Notes: generated by a model not told the origin, from the sequence alone. A DNA stretch of 26,889 nt from Bacteroidaceae bacterium (GCA_024695315.1 JAILIJ010000267.1:1-26889), one strand, 5' to 3'; positions 1-7,786 are shown, numbered from the stretch's first letter. Made by a program: numbers and translations.

Positions 1-117
1 TTTCTTAAAGAAAATAGCCCACATGTATCCTATTGGACGTGTCCAGTATTTGTCAATATTCTCTTCTGTATCAGAGGATTTTATTGTTGAATTGATTTTT
101 TCTTTTCTGTTTCCCAT
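1..117 (-). CDS. CDP-alcohol phosphatidyltransferase family protein (partial, N-terminus only)
   Basis: This is the first 39 codons of a gene cut by the window edge. The frame is open from an ATG at 117 to base 1. The visible protein has a polar, Lys/Ser/Glu-rich start, then the segment RPIGYMWAIFFKK (residues 28-39 region). That segment resembles the entry into the first membrane helix of Bacteroidota CDP-alcohol phosphatidyltransferases, which move a phospho-alcohol from a CDP-activated donor to an acceptor alcohol at the membrane. The catalytic motif DGxxAR...GxxxDxxxD would lie outside the window, so it cannot be checked. The gene follows the ATP-grasp gene by 70 bases and the nucleotidyltransferase two genes upstream, which fits a CDP-alcohol pathway. 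The family call rests on a short N-terminus and on context. A different small membrane protein remains possible. Confidence 0.65.
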   Translation of the reverse strand, partial: MGNRKEKINSTIKSSDTEENIDKYWTRPIGYMWAIFFKK

Positions 118-187
118 TTTTATATTTTTTATGAGATTTCTATATATTTTATAAATGAAATGAATTAAGAAAATTCTTTATATCATT

Positions 188-1021
188 TTATTGTAAGATT
201 CTTTGAGCAATAGCAATTGCAGCATCATTGCGACAATTTGTGAAACTTGGCCAGTCGTTGAAATCGATAATATACATTTTTCCAGAAGAATCTATAATGC
301 AATCACCTCCATATATTGGCACTTCAATTGCTTTTGCAGCTTTGTCTGCTAACATTTTAAGTTCTTTAGGTTGGAAAGGGAAGCCTTGTTCTTTTCCGTT
401 TATAGCTTCTAATCCAAACTTTGAGTGTCCTTGGCTAGCATAATTCCATGAGAAAAAGTCAGTACCTTCTACTCCATAGAATTTAACTAGGTCACCAGGT
501 ATATGTTTTTGAACGGCAAAACTATGAATATTTCTTTCTTTGAAATTGTCTACAATATGTGTAGCTTCTTCATTATTTGTGATATAACTTACGTCTTCTT
601 TGGTTTCAGCACATCCATCGCCTCTTTTTATCCAAAAGGGAAAATCTATTTCTCCATTGCTTTTGATTCCAAGATGTGTATACAGAGCACAGTCCGGCAT
701 ATTTATTTCCTCATCCATGAATATTTCCAGCAAAGCGACACGTTCGTTACAGTCGAGAATACCACCTAAAGGATTGATGAATTTGTATTCGTCATTTTTT
801 TCCATAAGTTTTTTGATGGTCTGTTCGTTACGCATCATTCCAAAAGCTTTGTCATATTTTGATATATCATATGATAAATCATTAAGCTTATCTTCGCTTA
901 TAGTTTCGACTTCATTTCCAAGCTTTCTAAGTTTGTCGGCTACAGCATCAAGTATGGCAGCATCATTACTAACCATATTAGGTGAAAATCTTTCACTTCT
1001 ATATATACCTAATAATCGCAT
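188..1021 (-). CDS. ATP-grasp superfamily enzyme of unknown substrate
   Basis: This 277-residue soluble protein has the layout of an ATP-grasp ligase or kinase. Residues 1-90 form an alpha/beta pre-grasp domain. FWIKRGDG (129-136) carries the likely ATP-binding lysine. QKHIPGDLVKFYG (171-183) is the hinge and second lysine region. GGDCIID (238-244) and IIDFNDWPSF (251-260) supply the acidic and Asn residues (D253, N255) that hold Mg-ATP. The C-terminal motif also resembles RimK-type ligases and inositol phosphate kinases of the ITPK type, which share this fold. The reaction cannot be named from the sequence: it could ligate an amino acid or phosphorylate an alcohol. It lies 21 bases downstream of the nucleotidyltransferase and upstream of a CDP-alcohol transferase, so a role in making or decorating a lipid head group is the natural inference. 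No signal peptide or membrane segment is seen. Confidence 0.8.
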   Translation of the reverse strand: MRLLGIYRSERFSPNMVSNDAAILDAVADKLRKLGNEVETISEDKLNDLSYDISKYDKAFGMMRNEQTIKKLMEKNDEYKFINPLGGILDCNERVALLEIFMDEEINMPDCALYTHLGIKSNGEIDFPFWIKRGDGCAETKEDVSYITNNEEATHIVDNFKERNIHSFAVQKHIPGDLVKFYGVEGTDFFSWNYASQGHSKFGLEAINGKEQGFPFQPKELKMLADKAAKAIEVPIYGGDCIIDSSGKMYIIDFNDWPSFTNCRNDAAIAIAQRILQ

Positions 1022-1042
1022 ATTTATATTTATGTCTTATAT

Positions 1043-1777
1043 CTATGCTTTAAGAAAATATTCAGCTTTTTCTATATCGGATGCATGGTCGATATCTAAT
1101 ATTTTGCTGAAAGGATATGCTTTTAACTTGAATCCATCAAATACAAGTTGACGTTGGAAATTTCTCATTCTAAGCATTCCGTTTTTTATACAATTATCAA
1201 GAGTGACAAATGCTTTTTCATTTAGGCAGTATATACCTCCTGATATGTATTTGCATATAGATTTTCCATCTTTTCCAACTTCGCTTGAATTATAATTTTC
1301 AATAGAATCATGAAATCCTGTGATGTTCATTTTTGGATCGGTAGAAATGTATAGTGGCTTTTCGTCATCTATATAATCAGTAACCGCCATCATGCCATCT
1401 CCTTCAAAATCTTTGAAAACTTCAATATATTTCTTAAATTCAATTTCGTTGAAAATAGTATCTACTGTTGTCAGACAGAATTTTCCTTTTCCAATCAAAG
1501 GTTTTAGTTCATAGAAGCTATGCATAGAGCTAGGCGTTGTTTTCACAGTCATCTTTACGATGCTATGTTTTTTCTGTATTTCTCGCAGATGTTCCTGAGT
1601 AATAGGAGTTAGATTATTTGTTATAATAACAATTTCTTCTGCGTTGTTTTCTATGAAGATACGGATTAGGCGATCAATCATAGCTTCGCCATTAATTTTC
1701 ACAAGTGGTTTAGGCAACTCAACGCCTTCTTGTGCAAGTCGTGAACCTTCACCTGCTGCTAATATTGCAAATTTCAT
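1043..1777 (-). CDS. MobA-like/sugar-phosphate-type nucleotidyltransferase
   Basis: This 244-residue enzyme has a clear NTP-transferase fold. LAAGEGSR (6-13) binds the nucleotide triphosphate, PKPL (22-25) holds the conserved Lys, TVDT (104-107) carries the metal-binding Asp, and SGGIYCL (179-185) is the product-side Gly motif. DIDHASDIEKAEYF (228-241) is the usual C-terminal signature. Such enzymes join NTP and a phosphorylated sugar, alcohol or polyol to give an NDP-activated product. The neighbouring CDP-alcohol transferase suggests CTP and a CDP-alcohol product, comparable to inositol-1-phosphate cytidylyltransferases or choline-phosphate cytidylyltransferases of the LicC type. The actual alcohol cannot be read from the sequence. 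It follows the flippase-like gene by 55 bases in the same direction and probably shares its transcript. Confidence 0.85.
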   Translation of the reverse strand: MKFAILAAGEGSRLAQEGVELPKPLVKINGEAMIDRLIRIFIENNAEEIVIITNNLTPITQEHLREIQKKHSIVKMTVKTTPSSMHSFYELKPLIGKGKFCLTTVDTIFNEIEFKKYIEVFKDFEGDGMMAVTDYIDDEKPLYISTDPKMNITGFHDSIENYNSSEVGKDGKSICKYISGGIYCLNEKAFVTLDNCIKNGMLRMRNFQRQLVFDGFKLKAYPFSKILDIDHASDIEKAEYFLKA

Positions 1778-1832
1778 ATTATAATTATATTAAGAAAATT
1801 ATGCTAAAGCATTATTTCCGTTAAATATGTAA

Positions 1833-2897
1833 TTATTTCTTATTTATTTCTTCATTACTATTTACATTTGAGCTATGTTCGCATGGAACTTTTGTACCAA
1901 CTTTCATAAGTAGTAGTCCTATCGTAGCCCAAAATATTTCTCTAACACGGCACATCATGCTTACAAACATTCCTATATCATTTGTCATTCCCATTTGTGC
2001 TGTTGATAATGCAAATCCACCTTCACGTCCTCCCAATTGTAAAGGGAAGAAAAAAAGAAGGTTTGCAAATAGGGAAGTGAAAGCCAGAATGAGAAAAGAA
2101 TACAAGAATGTAATAAGATCTGCGTCACCGGCTTCGAATAGTATAAGCATAAACATTATTTCAAACGACTGAAATATTCGTCCGATATACTCAAGAAAGA
2201 AGGAGCAGTAAAAATTTTTTTTGTTTTGGCTTTGAAGAGCTGATATTTGTATATCAATTTTTTTTAGATCCTCTTGATTATTTTCTCTAAATCTTTTAGC
2301 CCAAACTTTAAGTCCTGGTATGTGACCTACCATGGATATAAGTTTTACTACCATTCCTTTTTTATATCCTCGTATGAACAAATATATACCTGCGCTGCAA
2401 AATAATGTCATAAGTACAAGTATTATAATCATTCCGGGGCCTAAAGATAGATAACCTAATGCATATAAAGCAATATAAGTTACTATGCTTGTAATCCAAA
2501 ACCAGAAATGACTAAATATGTGCATCATAGCAAATAGCAGTACAGATGATGACGCTCTTTGGACTCCTATATAAGGTTTGAGTTCCATAATTTTGTATGG
2601 TTCTCCTCCTAATAGTCCCACTGGAGTAGCATAGTTTAATGCAAATCCAGTGATAGTTATTTTTGTCAGTTTAAGAAAAGAAATATTACAATCTCCACTT
2701 CCTTTTATGATGACTCTCCAAGTCAATGCGTTCATAGCATATAGTACAGCCCATAGAGCAAGCATGGCAATGAGCCAATATCCTGCTTTACAGATGTCTT
2801 TCCATAGTTGAACGAAACTGACATCGAATGTGAAGAGCATCACAATGATGGCGATGAGTCCTATAGCAAAGAAAATATTTCTCAGTTGATTGCTCAT
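1833..2897 (-). CDS. Lysylphosphatidylglycerol synthase-type transmembrane (flippase-like) protein
   Basis: This 354-residue integral membrane protein belongs to the UPF0104/AglD/MprF-N-like family. About seven or eight hydrophobic helices are visible, for example residues 8-24, 40-58, 118-148, 153-175, 240-255 and 262-285. Two family motifs are intact: TPVGLLGGEPYK (91-102) and PLQLGGREGG (285-294). The aminoacyl-transferase domain of full-length MprF is absent, so the protein is only the membrane part, which in MprF moves lipids between leaflets. Its start overlaps the stop of the pdxA homologue by four bases (ATGA), so translation is coupled. With the nucleotidyltransferase, ATP-grasp and CDP-alcohol transferase genes after it, translocation of a modified lipid is a reasonable inference but is not shown by the sequence. 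Confidence 0.88.
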   Translation of the reverse strand: MSNQLRNIFFAIGLIAIIVMLFTFDVSFVQLWKDICKAGYWLIAMLALWAVLYAMNALTWRVIIKGSGDCNISFLKLTKITITGFALNYATPVGLLGGEPYKIMELKPYIGVQRASSSVLLFAMMHIFSHFWFWITSIVTYIALYALGYLSLGPGMIIILVLMTLFCSAGIYLFIRGYKKGMVVKLISMVGHIPGLKVWAKRFRENNQEDLKKIDIQISALQSQNKKNFYCSFFLEYIGRIFQSFEIMFMLILFEAGDADLITFLYSFLILAFTSLFANLLFFFPLQLGGREGGFALSTAQMGMTNDIGMFVSMMCRVREIFWATIGLLLMKVGTKVPCEHSSNVNSNEEINKK

Positions 2898-3997
2898 AAT
2901 TCTTCGTTCTCTGTAACTTGGTCGAGTTTAAGTTTGTCGCTGTCATCACGCTTTTCGTAATATTGTCGTTTAAGCGGGTGAGCATGTGCTTGATCATAAT
3001 TGTTACGGAATCTAAAGATATCTATAGCTTCGAAAATAGCTTGTCTGATAGAGTATTCTGATGCATCTCCTTGCCCTGCAATTTCGTATTCAGTACCATG
3101 TGCTGGTGCTGTTCTAATTACAGGTAGCCCTGCTGTGTATTTTACTCCTTCATCCATAGATATAGCTTTAAATGGTGCTAATCCTTGGTCGTGGTACATA
3201 GCAAGAACAGCATCAAAGTGAGTATATCCTTTGTTTTCGAAGAATGAATCTGCGGAATATGGACCAAAGCAACGAACTTTTTTGTTATTGAATAATTCTT
3301 GTATCGTTGGTATGATAATTTTATTTTCTTCGCTATCCTGATTTGTATTTGTTTCGAAGTCCGGATTGAGAGATAAAACAGCAATACGTGGTCCATCAAT
3401 ACAGAAATCTCTTTTTAATGTTTCGTTAAGAGTTTCTAGTTTTTCTGTAAGTAAATCACTTGTTATTGTTTCTGAAATTTTGTTTACTGGAATATTAGTA
3501 GTAGCAAGTGCAACTCTAAGTTCTTGACTCATGAGCATGACGAGTGCCTTATTACTATTTCCAAGTTTTTTTTCTATATAAGTTGAGTGTCCAGGGAATA
3601 TAGATTCTTTACCTCTTATGGTATTGTTTGTTAAAGGGGCAGTAACAAGAACATCTATTTTTCCTTGGTTCAGGTCTTGCATAGCCTGATTTAGTGCAAT
3701 AAATGCTGCTTTACCGGCTTCTTCGGTTGCTATTCCGAAGTCAACTTTTATTTCATTTTCTCCAAAGCAGTTAACTATGTTTAGACATCTGTCTTCTGCT
3801 TCTTCTACAGAATTGCGTACTACGAAGTTAGTTTGAATATTTAGAGACTTTCTATGGTAAGTAGCCACCTTTGGTGAACCATATACTATAGGTGTACATA
3901 AATCAAACATTTCTTCATCTTGAAATGTTTTAAATATGATTTCATATCCAACACCATTTATATCTCCGTGAGTTATTCCGACTTTGATTTTTTCCAT
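2894..3997 (-). CDS. pdxA: PdxA-family 4-phosphohydroxythreonine dehydrogenase homologue with altered metal ligands
   Basis: This 367-residue protein aligns along its length with PdxA, the NAD-dependent enzyme of vitamin B6 synthesis. Recognisable blocks are GITHGDINGVGYEI (7-20), VTAPL (118-122), GHSTY (136-140), MYHDQGLAPFK (267-277) and RTAPAHGT (295-302). E. coli PdxA binds its metal with His166, His211 and His266. Here the first position (ATTNIP) is Asn168 and the second (LNPDFE) is Asp213, while only His269 remains. The conserved Lys of the TxPLxK motif is also Asn124. The order rlmN, DUF4837, pdxA appears to be the usual Bacteroidales locus, so this is probably the orthologue, but its activity is doubtful. 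It may have changed substrate or lost dehydrogenase function. The tail after residue 340 is charged and low in complexity. Confidence 0.85.
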   Translation of the reverse strand: MEKIKVGITHGDINGVGYEIIFKTFQDEEMFDLCTPIVYGSPKVATYHRKSLNIQTNFVVRNSVEEAEDRCLNIVNCFGENEIKVDFGIATEEAGKAAFIALNQAMQDLNQGKIDVLVTAPLTNNTIRGKESIFPGHSTYIEKKLGNSNKALVMLMSQELRVALATTNIPVNKISETITSDLLTEKLETLNETLKRDFCIDGPRIAVLSLNPDFETNTNQDSEENKIIIPTIQELFNNKKVRCFGPYSADSFFENKGYTHFDAVLAMYHDQGLAPFKAISMDEGVKYTAGLPVIRTAPAHGTEYEIAGQGDASEYSIRQAIFEAIDIFRFRNNYDQAHAHPLKRQYYEKRDDSDKLKLDQVTENEEL

Positions 3998-4056
3998 TTA
4001 TAAAGTATTGTTTCTTATTTTATTAATAAGAATTAGTTAATAGTATTATTTAGGTC

Positions 4057-5091
4057 TTATTTTTTATTCTCATCCTTCTTGTCCTTATCTTCAGGTGCAG
4101 GAAGTTTGAGTGTATATAAAGCAGCCTCAAGTCTACGGATCATAGTTCGTTTCATTTTTTCTGGAGCGTACACAAATCCTTCAACAGTTATAACTTTATT
4201 ATTTACTGTATCTATTCTTGAATGGCTGACAAAAGGTCCTCCCATTGCATCATTATGCATTTCCCATAGTCCTCTAGCTTCCATTACGAAATCGCCTTTG
4301 ATAGAGAAGTTTTTGGTCCACACATAATCTCTATTTGTGCTCATATACATTCCTGGTTTGTCTCCAGGTATATTAGCCTTCATGATAGTATCTCGAAGTG
4401 CACAATAAGGTCTTTTGAGAAACATTTTCTCTGAGACGTATGGAAGAGAGTATATTACGATATTCTGTATACCAGTCACAGCATCGTTTGAGGCCCAAAT
4501 GAAATTTTCTCCTATTTTCATTTTTTTTATGTCTGTTGGAATATATAGTTCACACCCAAACATTTCTTTGACCTTTTCATTAAACTTTTTATTGTGCCAA
4601 TCTGTAAGATCCAAGGCTTGGCGATTTATCTCTTCGTCTGTAAAGAAATTTTGTATGTTTTTTGTATTTTCTGTAACATACATTGAAACTTCACGTTGAT
4701 TAGGTCCTGTAATTTTTAGAATACCTTGTGGAGTAGAATGAACATCATGTTCAACTCTAATTTTCGGTACGGCGTATTCTTTGCCAATATTAATAAGAAT
4801 AATATTTCTGAAAAGATTTGTTATCTTGTCATAGTGTCTGTGTACAATATGACTAGTATGGAACATTTCTTCATCTTGAGGAAGTCCTTTTAGTGGTGTA
4901 TCTAAAATTCTTTGTATAGAGCTTCCTACATATCCATTCCATACACTATCTTCAGCTACGACCATAACTTCGTATGGGTTTCCGCTTGATGAAGGTGTTA
5001 GTAAACTTCCTCTGTGATGTCTTCTTTGTCTAGTACATGATGCCATTACTAAAAGCACCATAGCTAATATTGTAAAAAATTTGTATTTCAT
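4057..5091 (-). CDS. DUF4837 family lipoprotein
   Basis: This is a 344-residue predicted lipoprotein. A Lys-flanked hydrophobic segment (residues 3-17) ends in the lipobox VMASC with the acylated Cys at 19. A basic stretch (RQRRHHRG) and a Ser/Pro linker follow before a globular domain of about 280 residues. The C-terminus is very charged (DKDKKDENKK). I recognise it as the DUF4837 family, which is found in Bacteroidota next to rlmN; its function is unknown. Its start overlaps the rlmN stop by four bases (ATGA), so the two are translated together, and the pdxA homologue follows after 59 bases. It probably acts in the periplasm or at the outer membrane. Confidence 0.85.
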   Translation of the reverse strand: MKYKFFTILAMVLLVMASCTRQRRHHRGSLLTPSSSGNPYEVMVVAEDSVWNGYVGSSIQRILDTPLKGLPQDEEMFHTSHIVHRHYDKITNLFRNIILINIGKEYAVPKIRVEHDVHSTPQGILKITGPNQREVSMYVTENTKNIQNFFTDEEINRQALDLTDWHNKKFNEKVKEMFGCELYIPTDIKKMKIGENFIWASNDAVTGIQNIVIYSLPYVSEKMFLKRPYCALRDTIMKANIPGDKPGMYMSTNRDYVWTKNFSIKGDFVMEARGLWEMHNDAMGGPFVSHSRIDTVNNKVITVEGFVYAPEKMKRTMIRRLEAALYTLKLPAPEDKDKKDENKK

Positions 5092-6113
5092 TTTTCTTGC
5101 ATTTGTTTTTTAGTACTTAAAAGTCCACATGCAGCGTAAATGTCTTGTCCTCGAGATGCTCGGATAGTACATGTTATGCCGTGGTTATTTAGATAGTCGC
5201 GGAAATTCTGCATATTGCTTTCTTCCACTTCGTTCAGTTCTACTCCTGGTATTTTATGCCATCGAATGAGGTTGACTCTACAATCAAGTCCTTTAAGTAG
5301 TTTTACTAATTCTTTAGCATGAAGATTTGTGTCGTTAATACCTCCGAAAAGAATATATTCAAATGTTATTCTTCTTTGGTGGCTCCAATCGTACTCTTTT
5401 AGTAAGTCAACAATTTCTTGTATTGTGAACTGTTTTTCTGCCGGCATAAGTTGTGCACGTTGTTCATGAATAGGAGAGTGTAGGCTTACTGCGAGATGAC
5501 ATTCGCTTTCGTCAAGGTATCGACGTAGATTTTTTTTCAGTCCAACAGTTGAGACTGTAATTCTTTTAGGGCTCCAAGCCCATCCGTAGTCAGCTGTTAG
5601 AATTTCTGTGGATTTAAGAACATTGTCAAGGTTGTCGAAAGGTTCTCCTTGTCCCATATAGACAACATTTGTCAGTTTATCCCAGTTTTCTACAGAATAG
5701 ATTTGGTTGAGTATGTCTGTAGTACTTAGGTGTCCAGAAAATCCTTGTTTTCCTGTTTGACAGAATAGGCAATTCATTTTGCAACCAACCTGGCAAGAAA
5801 CGCAAAGCGTAGCTCTGTCGCCATCTGGTATATAAACAGTTTCGATGAAACTCCCTTCACATGTTTTGAAAAGGAACTTCACCGTACCATCTACGCTTCT
5901 CATAGCCTCGACAGGTTCACTACATCCAATAGTATATGACTCACTTAGCAACTCTCTGTATTTCTTAGAGATGTTGGTCATTTCGTCTATGCTACGAACG
6001 TGCTTGCCGTAAATCCATTGTGCAATTTGTTTACCTGTGAATTTAGGCATACCGAGCTGCAGGGCGATGCCCTGCAGCTCTGTAAGTGTAAAACCTAATA
6101 GAGGCTTCTTCAT
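5088..6113 (-). CDS. rlmN: Dual-specificity 23S rRNA A2503 / tRNA A37 methyltransferase RlmN (radical SAM)
   Basis: RlmN is a radical SAM enzyme that puts a C2 methyl group on A2503 of 23S rRNA and, in some bacteria, on A37 of tRNAs. The 341-residue protein has the 4Fe-4S motif CxxxCxxC as C111, C115 and C118 in GCKMNCLFCQTG. The SAM-binding stretch YMGQGEPFDN and the methyl-carrying Cys in AACGLL (C329) are also present. The N-terminal accessory domain (residues 1-95) is complete. It starts 89 bases downstream of the glyA stop, with no clear promoter or terminator between them. An extraordinary feature lies inside codons 12-20: a perfect 12-bp inverted repeat with a three-base loop (6054-6080), written only with G/C-ending codons. 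Confidence 0.96.
   Translation of the reverse strand: MKKPLLGFTLTELQGIALQLGMPKFTGKQIAQWIYGKHVRSIDEMTNISKKYRELLSESYTIGCSEPVEAMRSVDGTVKFLFKTCEGSFIETVYIPDGDRATLCVSCQVGCKMNCLFCQTGKQGFSGHLSTTDILNQIYSVENWDKLTNVVYMGQGEPFDNLDNVLKSTEILTADYGWAWSPKRITVSTVGLKKNLRRYLDESECHLAVSLHSPIHEQRAQLMPAEKQFTIQEIVDLLKEYDWSHQRRITFEYILFGGINDTNLHAKELVKLLKGLDCRVNLIRWHKIPGVELNEVEESNMQNFRDYLNNHGITCTIRASRGQDIYAACGLLSTKKQMQEK
6054..6080 (-). repeat. Perfect 12-bp hairpin inside the rlmN coding sequence
   Basis: The arms GAGCTGCAGGGC and GCCCTGCAGCTC are exact inverted complements separated by the triloop ATC, reading on the coding strand. The element fills codons 12-20 exactly (peptide ELQGIALQL), starting 33 bases after the A of the ATG. 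All nine codons end in G or C, unlike the surrounding AT-rich codons. In the mRNA it would be a very stable stem close to the start codon. Confidence 0.85.
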
Positions 6114-6202
6114 ATAAATCTTATATATCGATATTTATTTGATAATAATCTGACAATTATTTTTTATAATTCATCAGGTGATTATATGTATTTATCTTTT
6201 TA

Positions 6203-7483
6203 TTACCAAGCGAAGAGAGGGTAGTTCTTCATTGTCTCGTTGACTTCACCGCGAACCTTAGCAATAACAGTTTCATCTTCTGGTGAGTTGAGCACTTCTT
6301 CAATCCATGCTGCAATCTTAATCATGAGATCTTCCTTAGCTCCACGAGTTGTGATAGCTGGAGTACCGAGACGGAATCCAGAAGTCTGGAATGCGCTACG
6401 AGTATCGAATGGTACCATATTCTTGTTGATTGTGATATCAGCAGAAACAAGAGCATTTTCAGCAACCTTACCTGTGAGGTCAGGGTATTTGCTTCGAAGG
6501 TCAACAAGCATAGAGTGGTTGTCTGTACCACCAGATACGATTGTAAATCCGCGCTTTGTGAGTTCGTCAGCAAGAACTGCAGCGTTCTTTTTAACCTGAA
6601 GAGCATAGTCTTTGAAGCTTGGTTCAAGAGCCTCGCCAAATGCAACGGCTTTAGCTGCGATTACGTGTTCCAATGGTCCACCTTGCTGACCTGGGAAAAC
6701 GGCAGAATTGATAAGCTGTGACATTTTCTTTACAACGCCCTTTGGTGTTGTGTATCCCCATGGATTGTCAAAATCCTTACCAAGAAGGATAAGACCTCCA
6801 CGTGGACCACGAAGAGTCTTATGTGTTGTTGTAGTAACAATATGTGCGTATTTTACTGGATTTTCCAAGAGACCTGCAGCGATAAGACCAGCAGGGTGAG
6901 CCATGTCGATCATAAGAAGTGCACCCACTTCGTCTGCAATCTTACGCATACGAGCATAATCCCACTCACGGCTATAAGCAGAACCACCACCAATGATAAG
7001 CTTAGGCTTATTTTCTTTAGCGAGCTTCTCCATTTCATCGTAGTCTACACGTCCTGTCTCTTTGTTGAGGTTATAGCCTATAGGATTGTAGAGAATACCA
7101 GATGTGTTTACATGAGAACCGTGTGAAAGGTGACCTCCGTGATCGAGGTTCAATCCGAGGAATGTGTCGCCTGGTTTGAGTACTGCGAGGAGTACAGCAG
7201 CGTTAGCCTGAGCACCAGAGTGTGGCTGTACATTAGCATACTCAGCGCCGAAGAGCTTACATGCGCGGTCAATAGCAAGCTGTTCGATTTCATCTACAAC
7301 TTGGCAACCTCCATAGTAGCGGTGACCAGGATATCCCTCTGCATATTTATTTGTGCAGTATGATCCCATTGCCTCCATTACCTGCTCGCTTACGAAGTTC
7401 TCTGAAGCGATCAATTCAATACCTTTGAGCTGACGCTGGTGTTCTTTCTCGATGAGTGAGAAAATCTGTTCGTCTCTTTTCAT
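6203..7483 (-). CDS. glyA: Serine hydroxymethyltransferase
   Basis: GlyA interconverts serine plus tetrahydrofolate with glycine plus 5,10-methylene-THF, the main supply of one-carbon units. The 426-residue length is normal. ELIASENF (23-30) and YAEGYPGHRYYGGC (47-60) are the classic N-terminal blocks. VQPHSGAQAN (85-94) binds the cofactor, MIDMAHPAGL (191-200) carries the PLP-contacting Asp, and VTTTTHKTLRGPRGG (216-230) holds the Schiff-base Lys222. Codon choice is cleaner and less AT-rich than in the neighbours downstream, as expected for a highly expressed enzyme. A good Bacteroidota promoter lies about 70 bases upstream, and a second candidate with a structured leader lies about 300 bases upstream. 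Confidence 0.98.
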   Translation of the reverse strand: MKRDEQIFSLIEKEHQRQLKGIELIASENFVSEQVMEAMGSYCTNKYAEGYPGHRYYGGCQVVDEIEQLAIDRACKLFGAEYANVQPHSGAQANAAVLLAVLKPGDTFLGLNLDHGGHLSHGSHVNTSGILYNPIGYNLNKETGRVDYDEMEKLAKENKPKLIIGGGSAYSREWDYARMRKIADEVGALLMIDMAHPAGLIAAGLLENPVKYAHIVTTTTHKTLRGPRGGLILLGKDFDNPWGYTTPKGVVKKMSQLINSAVFPGQQGGPLEHVIAAKAVAFGEALEPSFKDYALQVKKNAAVLADELTKRGFTIVSGGTDNHSMLVDLRSKYPDLTGKVAENALVSADITINKNMVPFDTRSAFQTSGFRLGTPAITTRGAKEDLMIKIAAWIEEVLNSPEDETVIAKVRGEVNETMKNYPLFAW

Positions 7484-7552
7484 TTTGATTAAAATAACTT
7501 ATTTAGTGCTTAAAATCCTTGCTGTTATTGGACTGTAAATGTATTTACTCTG

Positions 7553-7583
7553 CAAAATTAGTTATAATCATGCGAGAATCAAA
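7553..7583 (-). promoter_or_regulatory. glyA proximal promoter (Bacteroidota -33/-7)
   Basis: On the minus strand, TTTG (7580-7583) is followed after 19 bases by TAATTTTG (7553-7560). This matches the Bacteroidota primary sigma consensus TTTG-N19-21-TAnnTTTG. Transcription would start near 7546, giving a leader of about 60 bases before the glyA ATG. Confidence 0.75.
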
Positions 7584-7665
7584 ACATTTTCTGTTTTTTA
7601 TATCTTCTTCTGTAGAATTATTATCTATTAATTGATATTTTTACGTTTGTTATACAGATAAAATG

Positions 7666-7768
7666 AAAGCTTACGTGTGTCTTTTGCTCACATAAGATTA
7701 GATATAATTTACCTGTAAATTTCTTCGACAACGCTTCGTATTACCTTCGTATCAGGTTCGTAAGCTTT
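7666..7768 (-). other. Structured leader candidate upstream of glyA with two exclusive pairings
   Basis: In the minus-strand RNA, AAAGCUUACG (from 7768-7759) is perfectly complementary to CGUAAGCUUU (7675-7666). The second segment can instead close a local hairpin: CUUAUGUG (7696-7689) with CACGUAAG (7677-7670), eight pairs including one U-G, loop 11. Another small hairpin, AATTTAC/GTAAATT (7706-7721), lies between. The two main pairings share bases and cannot coexist. No known riboswitch class was recognised. Confidence 0.35.
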
Positions 7769-7786
7769 GTATCAGAAATACGGATG

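Noticed and set aside
600..1151. Long plus-strand open frame opposite the ATP-grasp gene
   Set aside because: It is the antisense shadow of well-supported genes, with no family features or promoter of its own.
164..1800. A 12-base motif, ATTAAGAAAATT, at 164-175 and 1789-1800 in two gene gaps of the lipid cluster
   Set aside because: It is AT-rich, lies at different distances from the next start, and could easily arise by chance.
6160..6190. Possible terminator between glyA and rlmN
   Set aside because: The inverted repeat is short and bulged, AT-rich, and has no clear T-run.
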